From Roseiterribacter gracilis (GTDB taxonomy: Bacteria > Pseudomonadota > Alphaproteobacteria > BOG-932 > Roseiterribacteraceae): a stretch of 64,000 nucleotides of DNA. The notes under the pieces are model-generated. The model worked only from the letters and a program-made list of their open reading frames with translations, had not been told where the DNA came from and ran no database searches. Below are positions 54,476 to 63,598 of the stretch, one piece after another. Both the position numbers and the translations under genes were made by a program. The DNA lies in assembly GCA_018332375.1 (NCBI GenBank), contig BOPV01000001.1, forward strand, positions 3,224,001-3,288,000. Reading direction: 5' to 3'. The first letter of the stretch is position 1. Every line of letters begins with the position of its first letter.

Positions 54476-55007
54476 CAACACGCCACAGCTCGATGCGTGC
54501 GGCGCCATAGTCGCGCGCATCGAGTGTTTCGACGCCGGCCGGTGCCGCTTCGGGCAGCTCGCTGCTCATCTCGGCGACGATGATCGCGTCATCGACGAAC
54601 CAACCCGCTGCCTGCAGTGCCGGCACGGCCAGCGCGAGCAGGCCTTTCGCGTAAGGCGGATCGAGAAAAATCAAATCGCAGGCTTGTCCGGCGCGCGGCG
54701 GTCGCGTCGCGTCGGCGCGCAGGATCTGCGCATTGGCGCTGAAAGTCTGCACGTTGCGTCGCACCAGCGCGACGCAGGCTGTGTCGCGATCAAAGAAGGT
54801 CGCGTGCGCAGCGCCGCGCGACAACGCTTCCAGCCCCAACGCGCCCGTGCCTGCGAAGGCGTCGAGCACGTGCATGCCGTCGAATTCGACGCGGCTGTTC
54901 AGCATGTCGAACAAAGCTTGGCGTACGCGATCGCCGGTCGGACGCGTCGCTTCGCCGTGCGGCGACTCCAAGGGTCGGCCGCGCCATTTCCCCGCAACGA
55001 TTCTCAA
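54465..55007 (-). CDS. rsmD: 16S rRNA (guanine966-N2)-methyltransferase
   Basis: Methylates G966 of 16S rRNA. The 180-residue protein begins MRIVAGKWRGRPLESPHGEA, with the TRPTGDRVRQALFDML motif. The SAM-binding loop is VLDAFAGTGALGLEALSRGA and the catalytic motif is LIFLDPPYAKG. It follows the pseudouridine synthase gene with an ATGA-type four-base overlap. Confidence 0.95.
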   Translation of the reverse strand: MRIVAGKWRGRPLESPHGEATRPTGDRVRQALFDMLNSRVEFDGMHVLDAFAGTGALGLEALSRGAAHATFFDRDTACVALVRRNVQTFSANAQILRADATRPPRAGQACDLIFLDPPYAKGLLALAVPALQAAGWFVDDAIIVAEMSSELPEAAPAGVETLDARDYGAARIELWRVATT

Positions 55008-56233
55008 CGCGCGTTTTTCCGTCCGCGCGGGCCACCACCGCCACCGCCGCTTCCGCGCGGCGCAGGCCCGCGACCACCGCTGCCACTGCGCGCAGGTCCG
55101 CCTTTCGGCCCGCGCGACGGCGCTGCGCCGCGATCATCGCTGCGCGGTGCTGCGCGTTTCGGACCGCTGCGCGATGGCGCCGGTCCCCGATCGTCACCGC
55201 GTGCAGGTGCACGTTTTGGTGCGTCGCGTGACGGGCCACGATCGTCGCGACGTGCCGGCGCGCGCCCGTCGCGTGACGGTGCAGGGCCGCGCTCGTCGCC
55301 GCGCGCGGGCGCACGTTTCGGTGCGTCGCGCGACGGCGCACGATCGTCGCTGCGCGACGCAGTGCGCTGTTTTGGTCGGGTGCGCGACGGCGGGCGCTCG
55401 TCGGTGCGTTCCGGCACATGGCGTGGACGCGAATAGGTCGGCGCAGTTGTCGATTTGCGCGGCGCTGCCGGTGCCAGTTTCGGCTTCGGCGCTGCAAGTC
55501 CCAGAAACGCGCCAAGCTGCTCCTGCACGACGCGCTTCGGCACTTCTTCGACGCCGCCTTCGGCCAGCTTGCCAAGCTGGAACGGTCCGTAGGCGACGCG
55601 GATCAATCGGTTCACGCGCAGGCCGAGATGTTCGAGCACTTTGCGCACTTCGCGGTTTTTGCCCTCTTTGAGGCCGACCAGGATCCACGCATTGGCGCCT
55701 TGTCGTCGCTCCAACACCGCTTCGATTGCGCCGTAGCGCACGCCTTCGATCTCGATGCCGTTTGCCAACTTGGCCAGCTGGGCTTCGTTGACCTCACCAA
55801 AGGCACGCGCGCGATAGCGGCGCGTCCAGGCGGTTGCGGGCAATTCGAGATGACGCGCCAACTCGCCGTCATTGGTCAGCAGCAACAGTCCCTCGGACGT
55901 CAAATCCAGACGTCCGACGGAAACCACGCGTGGCATGTCGCTGGGCAAGGCCTCGAACACGGTGCGCCGGCCTTTTTCGTCGCGCGCCGTCGTCACCAAC
56001 CCGGACGGCTTGTGATAGCGCCACAGCCGCGTCGCTTCGGCTTTGGGCACGGCTTTGCCGTCGACGACGATGTCGTCGGACTCTTTGACCACGAAAGCAG
56101 GCGTGGTCAGGACCTGCCCGTTCACCGCAACGCGCCCTTCCAGGATCCAGCGCTCGGCGTCGCGCCGGGAACAGAGGCCGGCGCGTGCCAGGCGTTTCGC
56201 GATCCGCTCGCCGTCTTTATCGTCATCTGCCAT
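55004..56233 (-). CDS. rluB: rRNA pseudouridine synthase (RluB/RsuA family) with Arg-rich repeat tail
   Basis: Converts uridines in rRNA to pseudouridine. The 409-residue product starts MADDDKDGERIAKRLARAGL, an S4 RNA-binding domain (GLCSRRDAERWILEGRVAVN). The catalytic domain has the aspartate motif SVGRLDLTSEGLLLLTNDG and, near the end, KEGKNREVRKVLEHLGLRVN. From about residue 250 a disordered tail of roughly 155 residues repeats Asp-Arg-Gly-Pro and Lys-Arg-Ala-Pro-Ala-Arg-Gly units, ending with a Gly-rich block. The catalytic D is intact. I use rluB for the family; RluE or RsuA is possible. Start at the ATG at 56233; it overlaps rsmD. Confidence 0.9.
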   Translation of the reverse strand: MADDDKDGERIAKRLARAGLCSRRDAERWILEGRVAVNGQVLTTPAFVVKESDDIVVDGKAVPKAEATRLWRYHKPSGLVTTARDEKGRRTVFEALPSDMPRVVSVGRLDLTSEGLLLLTNDGELARHLELPATAWTRRYRARAFGEVNEAQLAKLANGIEIEGVRYGAIEAVLERRQGANAWILVGLKEGKNREVRKVLEHLGLRVNRLIRVAYGPFQLGKLAEGGVEEVPKRVVQEQLGAFLGLAAPKPKLAPAAPRKSTTAPTYSRPRHVPERTDERPPSRTRPKQRTASRSDDRAPSRDAPKRAPARGDERGPAPSRDGRAPARRDDRGPSRDAPKRAPARGDDRGPAPSRSGPKRAAPRSDDRGAAPSRGPKGGPARSGSGGRGPAPRGSGGGGGGPRGRKNAR

Positions 56234-56249
56234 GCAGACGACTCTAACG

Positions 56250-56693
56250 ATGCGCGGGCCAATGGCCCAGGCGCTGGACCTTGCCGCGGCCGCCGGTCGC
56301 GCAGGCGAGGTGCCGGTCGGTGCCGTGCTGGTCGCGGGCGACGGCACCGTGTTGGCCACGGCCGCCAATCGCACCGAGATCGATCGCGACCCGACTGCGC
56401 ATGCCGAGATGCTGGTGATCCGCGAAGCCGCGCGCGTGCGCGGCGACGCGCGCCTGCCCGATTGCGAGCTGTTCGTGACCTTGGAGCCGTGCGCCATGTG
56501 CGCCGCTGCGATCGCTTTTGCGCGGCTGAAACGCGTCACCTTCGCTGCCTACGATCCCAAAGGCGGTGCGGTCGAACACGGGCCGCGTTTTTTCTCGCAG
56601 CCGACCTGCCATCACCGGCCGGAAGTGATCGGCGGCGTCGAAGAAAGCGCCGGCGCCGAATTGCTGCGGCAGTTTTTCCAGACGCTACGCTAG
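56250..56693 (+). CDS. tadA: tRNA-specific adenosine deaminase
   Basis: Converts the wobble adenosine of tRNA-Arg to inosine. The 147-residue protein has the cytidine-deaminase-fold zinc motifs HAE in DRDPTAHAEMLVIREAA and PCAMC in LEPCAMCAAAIAFARLKR. The GEVPVGAVLVAGDG region is also present, as is the late HGPRFFSQPTCHHRPEV. An ATG at 56232 is in frame and would make its start share the CATG with the pseudouridine synthase start on the other strand; I chose 56250 as typical for the family. Its stop overlaps the epimerase gene stop. Confidence 0.94.
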   Translation: MRGPMAQALDLAAAAGRAGEVPVGAVLVAGDGTVLATAANRTEIDRDPTAHAEMLVIREAARVRGDARLPDCELFVTLEPCAMCAAAIAFARLKRVTFAAYDPKGGAVEHGPRFFSQPTCHHRPEVIGGVEESAGAELLRQFFQTLR

Positions 56694-57622
56694 ATGCAGT
56701 TTAGCGCGCGCAGGCTGGTGCGCACTGCTTCATCGAGCGGCGTATGCGGCTCGGCGCCCAGCACTGCGACCAGCTTGCGATTGTCCATGCGAATGTCGGT
56801 GCGCCAGAGATAGCGCATCTCTTTCATCTCGCGCAGCAACGTCACGAACGGCGCCAGCAGCCGCAAGACGAACCACGGAAAGAACCAGACTCGAGCGCCG
56901 CCAACGGCACGCTGGATTGCAGCCGTCATCTCGCCGCCGTCGCGATCGACATGGCCGGCAAAGTGAAACAGCGCAACGCGATCGAGCGGTTTGTCGAGCA
57001 ATTGCGCGATCGCCGCTGCCGCGTCAGGCAGATAGGCCCAGCTATGCGCGACGCCGCGCGTGTTGGGATCGAGAATGCTGCGCGGCTTCTTGCCCGGCTT
57101 CACCATGCCGCCCGAAAACCAGTTCTGGCCCGGCTTGGGTCCGAAGAAATCACCGAAGCGAACGATCAGAACCGGCACGCCGGAGTCGCGCAGCCGTCGC
57201 TCCATCTCGACGCGAATGGCGCCTTTGCGCGTGCGCGGACGTTGCGGCGACTCTTCGCGCAGCAACGGGAAGGCGTCGGGTCCGTAATTATAGATCGTGC
57301 CCGGCAGCACGATGCGCGCACCGCTTGCTTGCGCGGCCGCGATCGAATTCTCGACCATCGGCACGACCAGCTCGTTCCAGTTGCGGTAGCCCGGCGGGTT
57401 CACCGCGTGAATGATGGCCGCGGTGCCGGTTGCGGCCGCGACGACGTCTTCGCGCACCATCGCATCGCCCTGGATCCAGGTGACGCCGCGACGCGCCGGC
57501 ATCGACGCAGCGCGACGGTGCAGCGCGCGCACCGCCCAACCGTTGCGCAACAGCGCATCCGTCACTTCACCTCCGATCCCGCCCGTCGCGCCCAACACCA
57601 GGGCAATTCGTTCGCTACGCAT
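56690..57622 (-). CDS. NAD(P)-binding epimerase/dehydratase-like protein
   Basis: Rossmann-fold protein of 310 residues with the N-terminal motif LVLGATGGIGGEVTDALLRN. The extended-SDR segments are VNPPGYRNWNELVVPMVENS, LPGTIYNYGPDAFPLL and VLIVRFGDFFGPKPGQNWFS. The usual YxxxK is not clear: the proline-rich linkage RTRKGAIRVEMERRL takes its place, so catalysis may differ from classic epimerases. It is divergent from a LysR gene, suggesting regulation by it, and convergent with tadA. The substrate is unknown. Confidence 0.85.
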   Translation of the reverse strand: MRSERIALVLGATGGIGGEVTDALLRNGWAVRALHRRAASMPARRGVTWIQGDAMVREDVVAAATGTAAIIHAVNPPGYRNWNELVVPMVENSIAAAQASGARIVLPGTIYNYGPDAFPLLREESPQRPRTRKGAIRVEMERRLRDSGVPVLIVRFGDFFGPKPGQNWFSGGMVKPGKKPRSILDPNTRGVAHSWAYLPDAAAAIAQLLDKPLDRVALFHFAGHVDRDGGEMTAAIQRAVGGARVWFFPWFVLRLLAPFVTLLREMKEMRYLWRTDIRMDNRKLVAVLGAEPHTPLDEAVRTSLRALNCI

Positions 57623-57693
57623 CTTCGTCTCCTTGGTTGGCCAGAAGATCGTCGCGCGGGCTGATAAACGGAATTCGCCAAGTCCGGTCAGTT

Positions 57694-57713
57694 GCTATAC
57701 ATTTTCGTATGGC
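57694..57713. promoter_or_regulatory. Dyad at the LysR gene start
   Basis: GC-x-ATAC, six bases, GTAT-x-GC (57694-57713), an interrupted palindrome of the LysR-box size, overlaps the ATG at 57709. It lies in the gap between the divergent LysR and epimerase-like genes. The rest of that 86-base gap shows no clear promoter. Confidence 0.4.
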
Positions 57714-58602
57714 CGACGCCCCGCCAAGCTGGGACCTGTACCGCTCCTTCCTCGCGATTCTGCGCGACGGATCGTTGTCGGGCGCCGCGCGCAGCCTGGG
57801 TCTGGCGCAGCCGACCTTGGGCCGGCACGTGCTGGAGCTGGAACACCGGCTGAAGATCTCGCTGTTCACGCGCTCGCAGGCCGGGCTGACCCCGACCGCG
57901 GCAGCGCTCGAACTTCGGCCCTATGCCGAGGCGCTCGAAGCCAGCGCGCATGCGCTGCTGCGCGTTGCATCGGGATCGCAGGACGAGGTGCGCGGCACGG
58001 TGCGGCTGACCGCCAGCGAAGTGATCAGTATCGAAGTCCTGCCGCCGATCCTGGCCGAGCTGCGCCACGCGCATCCCGGTCTGGTGATCGAACTCGTCGT
58101 GTCGAACCGCAACGAAGATCTGCTACGTCGCGACGCCGACATTGCGGTGCGCATGGTGCAGCCGACGCAACGCGCGCTGGTGGCCAAACGGATCGGTGCG
58201 ATCGAACTGGGCTTGCACGCGCATCCCGCCTATCTGGCGCGTGCGGGCAAGCCGCGCACCGCAGCCGATCTCGCACAACACGCGGTCGTCGGGTTCGACC
58301 AGCCCAGCCTGTTTGCGCGCGGTCTTACGATCGGCAATCACGCCGTCACGCGCGAAATGTTTTCGCTGCGCGCCGACAACGACCTGGCGCAACTGGCAGC
58401 AATTCGCGCCGGCTACGGCATCGGCGTGTGTCAGGTTCCGCTCGGCCGGCGTGCGCCGGGCCTTGTGCGCATTCTGCCGAGCGTCTTCTCGGTGCCGCTC
58501 GAATGTTGGGTCGCGATGCATGAAGACCAGCGCGCGACCTTGCGCTGTCGCGTCGTGTTCGACGCGCTGGTTGAGGGCCTGAGCGCCTATCTGAAAACCT
58601 AG
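57709..58602 (+). CDS. LysR-family transcriptional regulator
   Basis: A 297-residue LysR protein. The N-terminal helix-turn-helix reads [20 protein letters not shown] then [20 protein letters not shown]. The effector-binding half spans roughly 90-290 ([40 protein letters not shown]). Start at the ATG at 57709; a frame from 57637 lacks family likeness. It is divergent from the epimerase-like gene, the most probable target, and convergent with mntH (stops share CTAG). Confidence 0.94.
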   Translation: MADAPPSWDLYRSFLAILRDGSLSGAARSLGLAQPTLGRHVLELEHRLKISLFTRSQAGLTPTAAALELRPYAEALEASAHALLRVASGSQDEVRGTVRLTASEVISIEVLPPILAELRHAHPGLVIELVVSNRNEDLLRRDADIAVRMVQPTQRALVAKRIGAIELGLHAHPAYLARAGKPRTAADLAQHAVVGFDQPSLFARGLTIGNHAVTREMFSLRADNDLAQLAAIRAGYGIGVCQVPLGRRAPGLVRILPSVFSVPLECWVAMHEDQRATLRCRVVFDALVEGLSAYLKT

Positions 58603-59906
58603 CCGGTCACCACATCCCACAGCAGCTTGGCGTTCAGCACCACGATCAGTGCTGCAACGATCGAGGCGACGATCGTGGTCAGGCGGCGATTTTTGAAGTG
58701 ACCCATCAGCTTTTTGTCGGCGGTGAAAATCACCAGCGGGATCACCGCGAACGGCAGTTGCAACGACAGAACCACCTGGCTCAGCACCAGCAATTTTGCG
58801 GTGCCGCTTTCACCATAGAACGACGCGACGATGGCAGCGGGAATGATCGCCAGGCCGCGCGTCAGCAGCTGTCGCGCCCACGGCTTCATCCGTAGATTGA
58901 CGAAGCCTTCCATCACGATTTGCCCCGCGAGCGTTGCGGTGATGGTCGAGTTCTGGCCCGACGCAAGCAATGCCACCGCGAACAAGGTCGAGGCCAGCGA
59001 CGTGCCCAGCAGCGGCGTCAACAAAGCGTGCGCTTCTTGGATTTCGGCGACTTCGGTGCGGCCGGTCGTGTGGAACGTCGAGGCCGCAAGAATCAGGATC
59101 GCGGCATTGACCAGCAATGCGAAGGACAAAGCGATGGTCGAATCCCACGTCGCCCAACGGATCGCGTCGCGCTTGCCGGCTTCGTCCTGCACATAGGCGC
59201 GCGTCTGCACGATCGACGAATGCAGATAGAGATTATGCGGCATCACCGTCGCGCCCAGAATGCCGATCGCGACATAGAGCATGGCCGGATCGGTGATGAT
59301 GCGCGGGTCGGGAATGAATCCCAGCAATACTTCGCCCATCGACGGGCCGGCGAAGATCAGCTGAATCACGAAAGCGACGAAGACGATCGCGATCAGGGCA
59401 ATGACGAAGGCTTCAAGACGGCGGAAGCCGCGCGACTGCAGCCATAAAATTACCAGCACGTTGGCTGCGGTCAGCACCACGCCTTGCACCAGCGGCAAGC
59501 CGAACAACAATTGCAGCGCGATTGCGGTGCCGATCACTTCGGCAAGATCGCAGGCGCAGATCGCGACTTCGGCCAGCAGCCACAGCGAGATGGCGACCGG
59601 GCGGGAAAAACGCGCGCGGCATGCCTGGGCGAGATCGAGTCCGCTGGCGATGCCGAGTTTGAGACTCAGCGCCTGCAGCAACACCGCCATCAGGTTCGAC
59701 AGAAGAATGACCGACAAAAGCGTCGTGCCGTAGGCCGAGCCGCCGGCCAGATCGGTGGCCCAGTTGCCCGGGTCCATATAGCCGACCGACACGAGATAGC
59801 CCGGTCCGAGGAAGGCGAGCAGGCGCCACGCGCCCTTGCCGGTCACCGGAATCGAAGCGTGTGCCGCGCCGAGCGTCCCAGTGCCGGGATCGGGGAGTTT
59901 AGCCAT
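58599..59906 (-). CDS. mntH: Nramp-type manganese/divalent metal transporter
   Basis: Proton-coupled Mn2+ importer of 435 residues with 11 or so helices. The metal site motifs are both present: [16 protein letters not shown] (TM1 DPGN) and [15 protein letters not shown] (TM6 MPHN). The start is the ATG at 59906, within the AGCCATGGCT palindrome. The mntR regulator gene is divergent from it across 64 bases, the usual arrangement for Mn homeostasis. Nothing is truncated. Confidence 0.95.
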   Translation of the reverse strand: MAKLPDPGTGTLGAAHASIPVTGKGAWRLLAFLGPGYLVSVGYMDPGNWATDLAGGSAYGTTLLSVILLSNLMAVLLQALSLKLGIASGLDLAQACRARFSRPVAISLWLLAEVAICACDLAEVIGTAIALQLLFGLPLVQGVVLTAANVLVILWLQSRGFRRLEAFVIALIAIVFVAFVIQLIFAGPSMGEVLLGFIPDPRIITDPAMLYVAIGILGATVMPHNLYLHSSIVQTRAYVQDEAGKRDAIRWATWDSTIALSFALLVNAAILILAASTFHTTGRTEVAEIQEAHALLTPLLGTSLASTLFAVALLASGQNSTITATLAGQIVMEGFVNLRMKPWARQLLTRGLAIIPAAIVASFYGESGTAKLLVLSQVVLSLQLPFAVIPLVIFTADKKLMGHFKNRRLTTIVASIVAALIVVLNAKLLWDVVTG

Positions 59907-59910
59907 GGCT
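59901..59910. promoter_or_regulatory. Palindrome overlapping the mntH start codon
   Basis: AGCCATGGCT is a perfect 10-base palindrome with the mntH ATG at its centre, flanked by T-rich and A-rich ends (TTT and AAA). It is a candidate MntR site in the 64-base mntH-mntR gap but is short; evidence is weak. Confidence 0.3.
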
Positions 59911-59970
59911 GAAATCTTCGGCCCAAGCCCGACATTGTCAAGCGATGGAGGGGGCTGCATCTTGGCGGCG

Positions 59971-60420
59971 ATGGCACCCCGACCCGTCCCGCTGACCGAA
60001 ATCGATACGCAAGTCGCGGGATTCCACGAGGCGCGCCGCGCCGACGGCCGTGCCTCGACCGAGGATTATCTCGAACTGATCGCCGATCTGATCGGCAGCC
60101 AGGGCGAAGCACGCCTGACCGACCTGGCGCAGCGTCTGGGCGTCAGCCACGCCACCGTGGCCAAGACGGTGCAGCGCCTGGTGCGCGACGGCTATGTGCG
60201 GACTCTGCCGTATCGCTCGATCTTCCTGACCGATGAAGGGGCTGCGATCGCGGCTGAGGCGAAGAAGCGACACGAAATCGTGCATGATTTTTTGCTCGCA
60301 ATCGGCGTCGATGAAGCGACTGCGGCGATCGACGCAGAAGGGATTGAGCATCACGTCAGCGCCGCGACCTTGGCGGCGTTCGAGCGCGTGATCGCGCGCG
60401 CCGGACGAAGGCGGCGATGA
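59971..60420 (+). CDS. mntR: Manganese-responsive DtxR-family regulator MntR
   Basis: A 149-residue DtxR/MntR-type repressor. The metal-binding residues expected from Bacillus MntR are recognisable: D and E in [14 protein letters not shown] in [12 protein letters not shown], and E, E, H in [11 protein letters not shown]. The helix-turn-helix is [20 protein letters not shown]. No SH3-like third domain is present, as for the short MntR class. The ATG at 59971 is preferred to 59836. It is divergent from mntH. Its stop overlaps the next gene, a hybrid histidine kinase, by four bases, so mntR is co-transcribed with that kinase. Confidence 0.93.
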   Translation: MAPRPVPLTEIDTQVAGFHEARRADGRASTEDYLELIADLIGSQGEARLTDLAQRLGVSHATVAKTVQRLVRDGYVRTLPYRSIFLTDEGAAIAAEAKKRHEIVHDFLLAIGVDEATAAIDAEGIEHHVSAATLAAFERVIARAGRRRR

Positions 60421-62021
60421 AGCCGGGCCCGAACGCCGAGGCCGAAACAGAGTTACAACGGCTGCGCGCGCAGCTGCTCGATGCGCAGATGCGGTTGCGG
60501 CAAGCGGGCGAAACCCACGCGCGCATTCTTGCCACCGTTGCGCATGAAATCCGCAATCCGTTGCATGCGATGCTCAGCCTACTCGACGTGTTGGGACAAA
60601 GCGGTCTCGACACGCAACGCCGCGGCTGGGTCGAAACTGCGCGGCAATCCGGACATGGTCTGATCGGGCTGCTCGACGATTTGCTCGAATTGGGCAGCGC
60701 GGAATCGGGCAGTCAGATGTTGATGGTCGCGCCGTTTCAGCCGACCAGCTTGTTCGGCGGCATCGTCGATCTGATCCGCCCGCGCGCTGCTGCGAAGGGC
60801 TTGCGCTTTGAAAGCGAAATCGCGCTCGGCGAAGCGTCGTGGCTGAACGGCGATGCGCGGCGTCTGCGCCAGATCGTGTTCAACCTGGTCGGCAACGCGA
60901 TCAAATTCACCGAACGCGGATTGGTGCGGTTGCGCGCCGCCGCAACACCGACGCCGGATGGGCGCTTCGCGCTGGTGATCGAAGTCAGCGACACCGGGCC
61001 TGGTTTTGACGCGGCGCTGGCCAGCACGCTGTTCGACGATTTTGTGCAAGGGCCGCAAGCGACGCGCGTCGGCGGCGCCGGGTTGGGATTGGCGATCGTA
61101 CGCCGGCTGGTCGAGTTGATGGGCGGAACGGTCGAGGCCGAAAGCACGCCCGGCACCGGTGCGCGATTCCGCGTGCGCCTGCTTCTGCCGCGCGCCGAAG
61201 AATTGGCGCCGGCCTGTGCGCGCCCGGTCGCAACCGACGAGCCGGCACCGCCGTCCTTGCTACCGGTTGCACCACCGATGCGGCGCCGTCTGCAGGTGTT
61301 GCTGGTCGAAGACAGTCCGACCAATCGCGCCGTCGCGCTCGCGATGTTGAAGACCGCGCCGCTGATCGTCGATGCGGTCGAGAACGGTATGCAGGCGATC
61401 GAACGTCTGCAACAGACCGCCTACGACCTGGTGCTGATGGACGTCGCGATGCCGGTGATGGACGGGCTGGAAGCGACGCGCGCAATTCGCGCGCTGGGCC
61501 CGCCGGTTGCGCAAGTGCCGGTGATTGCGATGACCGCGAACGCGTTGGCGGCCGATGAAATGCGCTGCCGCGATGCCGGCATGGACGACTATCTCACCAA
61601 GCCGATCGAGCGCGCCAATCTGCTGGCGATGCTAACGCGTTGGCTGGGTCCGCTCGACGAGCCGCGGCCCGCAATCGACGAAACCATCGTCGTGCGGTTG
61701 CTGCAGGAAGTCGAACCGGGCGCGTTGACGCGGCTGCTGGGCGTGTTCCTCGAAGAAGCGCGCAACCGTGCAGCGCGCATCGAAGCGGCGGTTGGACGGC
61801 TGGACGCAGCCGAAGCGATCGCGCAGATCGAACATGAGTCGCACGCGATGAAAGGCAGCGCGGAAACCTTCGGCGCTGCTGCGCTGGCAGCGCGTGCGGC
61901 GGCGATTGAATCGGCTATTCGCGCCCGCGCGCTCGACACGGTGCGCAATCAAGCCAACGGCTTGGCGTCGTTGGTGATTGATGCCGAGCACGCCTATCGC
62001 GCACGCGGCTATTATCAGTAG
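60417..62021 (+). CDS. Soluble hybrid histidine kinase with receiver and HPt domains
   Basis: A 534-residue signalling protein with no membrane segment and no recognisable sensor domain. A short N-terminal coiled coil (about 8-35) precedes the dimerisation domain with H43 in VAHEIRNPLHAML. The HATPase shows the N-box FNLVGNAIKFT (N160), G1 VSDTGPGFD and G2 GGAGLGLAIVRR. A receiver domain spans about 290-410 with D342 in LVLMDVAMPVMDG. An HPt domain at the end has H476 in HESHAMKGSAETFG. The full chain thus allows His-Asp-His relay. It is ATGA-coupled to mntR and ends three bases from the convergent LuxO-like regulator. Confidence 0.94.
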   Translation: MKPGPNAEAETELQRLRAQLLDAQMRLRQAGETHARILATVAHEIRNPLHAMLSLLDVLGQSGLDTQRRGWVETARQSGHGLIGLLDDLLELGSAESGSQMLMVAPFQPTSLFGGIVDLIRPRAAAKGLRFESEIALGEASWLNGDARRLRQIVFNLVGNAIKFTERGLVRLRAAATPTPDGRFALVIEVSDTGPGFDAALASTLFDDFVQGPQATRVGGAGLGLAIVRRLVELMGGTVEAESTPGTGARFRVRLLLPRAEELAPACARPVATDEPAPPSLLPVAPPMRRRLQVLLVEDSPTNRAVALAMLKTAPLIVDAVENGMQAIERLQQTAYDLVLMDVAMPVMDGLEATRAIRALGPPVAQVPVIAMTANALAADEMRCRDAGMDDYLTKPIERANLLAMLTRWLGPLDEPRPAIDETIVVRLLQEVEPGALTRLLGVFLEEARNRAARIEAAVGRLDAAEAIAQIEHESHAMKGSAETFGAAALAARAAAIESAIRARALDTVRNQANGLASLVIDAEHAYRARGYYQ

Positions 62022-62024
62022 CGC

Positions 62025-63422
62025 TCAGCTTGCGAGCTGTTGGCCCGCGTCTTCGGCTTCCCAAACCTGCTTCTTGCGGTAGATCGTCGACGGTGCGACG
62101 GCCAGCAATTCGGCTGCTTTGGGGATTGAACCGCCGCATGCGTTGATCGCACGCTCGATCATCTCGCGTTCGATTTCGGCCAGCGGACGAATGATCTCGG
62201 GCCGCATCGGTTGGCGCCAGCCCGTGTTCGGCGTCGTTGCATTGCTCGGCGACAGCAGGCCTTTCAACGGTTCCGGCAACATCTCGGCGCTGACGACGGC
62301 GCCGTCATGCAACACGACGATGTTGCGGATCACGTTCTGCACCTGGCGCACATTGCCCGGCCAGTCATACTGCAACAGCAGCCGTTCGATGTCGGGATCG
62401 AACCCGACAAAGCGCTTCTTTTCTTCGCGCGTATATTCGGCGAGCAGCGCCGAGGCGATTTCCAACGCGTCTTCTCCGCGTTCGCGCAACGGCGGCAGTT
62501 GCAGCGGAATGACGTGCAGCCGGTAGTACAGATCTTCGCGGAAGCGCCCGGCTTCGACTTCTTTTAACGGATCGCGATTGGTGGCGCAGACGACGCGGAT
62601 ATCGACGCGCTCGGTCTTGGTGCCGCCAACTGCGACGTAGCTGCCGGTTTGCAGGAACCGCAGCAGCTTGGTCTGCAGGTTGATATCCAGCTCGCAGATT
62701 TCGTCGAGGAACAAGGTGCCGCCGTCGGCCAGGCGGGCGGCACCGTCGCGATCGACCACCGCGCCGGTGAAAGCGCCTTTCACGTGGCCGAAGATCTCGC
62801 TTTCCATCAGGTCGCGCGGAATGGCGCCGCAATTCAGCGGCACGAACGGACGTTTCGCGCGCGGGCTTTGTGCGTGAATCGCTTCGGCGGCGACTTCTTT
62901 GCCGGTGCCGCTTTCGCCGGTGATGAACACGGTCGCCTTCGACGCAGCCGCGCTTTCGATGATGCGGTAGACGGCCTGCATCGCCATCGAGGAGCCGAGA
63001 AAGCCGTGATAGCGGTTGCGCTCGTAGTGATCGACTTTGCGCTTCAACGTGCTGAGATCGAGCGCGTTGGTCACGGTGACGACCAGCCGTTCCGCGGTGA
63101 AGGGTTTGACGAGGAAATCGTCGGCACCCGCCTTCATTGCCTCGACCGCGACATTCACACTGCCATTGGCGGTGATGACCACGACCGCGGTTTCCGGAGA
63201 CTTGGTTTTCACAGCTTGCAGCACGGACATTCCGTCCATGTCGGGCAGCTTCAAATCCAGCAGCACCAGCTGCGGCTTCATCGCGTCGAGCGCCGCCAGC
63301 GCCTCAGCCCCGGTCTCGACATGCGCCACGCGGCGCTGCGTCTTGGCCAAATACTCCTGATACAGACGCGCCAAAGCCGGCGTGTCTTCAATCAGTAGGA
63401 TTGGGGCATCGGTTTGGGGCAT
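62025..63422 (-). CDS. LuxO-like sigma-54-dependent response regulator
   Basis: A 465-residue NtrC-class regulator: receiver (about 1-120, D56 in LVLLDLKLPDMDG), AAA+ domain with Walker A ITGESGTGKEVAAEAI (167-182) and sigma-54 contact GAFTGA (216-221), and a Fis-type helix-turn-helix near the C-terminus (NACGGSIPKAAELLAVAPST). Wording such as YRIIESAAASKATVFITGES is very close to my memory of Vibrio LuxO. The likely phosphodonor is the HPt of the convergent hybrid kinase; that is inference. The target promoters are unknown. The stem at 63512-63533 separates it from the next gene upstream. Confidence 0.93.
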   Translation of the reverse strand: MPQTDAPILLIEDTPALARLYQEYLAKTQRRVAHVETGAEALAALDAMKPQLVLLDLKLPDMDGMSVLQAVKTKSPETAVVVITANGSVNVAVEAMKAGADDFLVKPFTAERLVVTVTNALDLSTLKRKVDHYERNRYHGFLGSSMAMQAVYRIIESAAASKATVFITGESGTGKEVAAEAIHAQSPRAKRPFVPLNCGAIPRDLMESEIFGHVKGAFTGAVVDRDGAARLADGGTLFLDEICELDINLQTKLLRFLQTGSYVAVGGTKTERVDIRVVCATNRDPLKEVEAGRFREDLYYRLHVIPLQLPPLRERGEDALEIASALLAEYTREEKKRFVGFDPDIERLLLQYDWPGNVRQVQNVIRNIVVLHDGAVVSAEMLPEPLKGLLSPSNATTPNTGWRQPMRPEIIRPLAEIEREMIERAINACGGSIPKAAELLAVAPSTIYRKKQVWEAEDAGQQLAS

Positions 63423-63511
63423 CGGACGGTTGCTTTGATCACTTCGCTATTCGCGACGATCCTGCCACGCCCTTTCGAAATCGAAAATGAAACAGCGCCC
63501 TAAAAACGAAA

Positions 63512-63539
63512 GCCGCCCGGTTTCCCGGGCGGCTTTTTT
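63512..63539 (-). terminator. Terminator of the Bax-inhibitor-like gene
   Basis: GCCGCCCGG (63512-63520) and CCGGGCGGC (63525-63533) pair around TTTC, followed by six T on the plus strand. On the minus strand the stem is followed by TTCGTTTTTA, so it serves the minus-strand gene that ends at 63599 and is also usable in the other direction. Confidence 0.8.
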
Positions 63540-63598
63540 GCGAACAGCGTGTAAACGCGATGCCAACTGGCGGTGCGCAGAACGCGAATCGCCGTTTG

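Noticed and set aside
55418-56704. A 428-codon plus-strand frame overlapping the pseudouridine synthase and tadA
   Set aside because: It runs antisense to rluB and out of frame with tadA, both of which have intact catalytic motifs.
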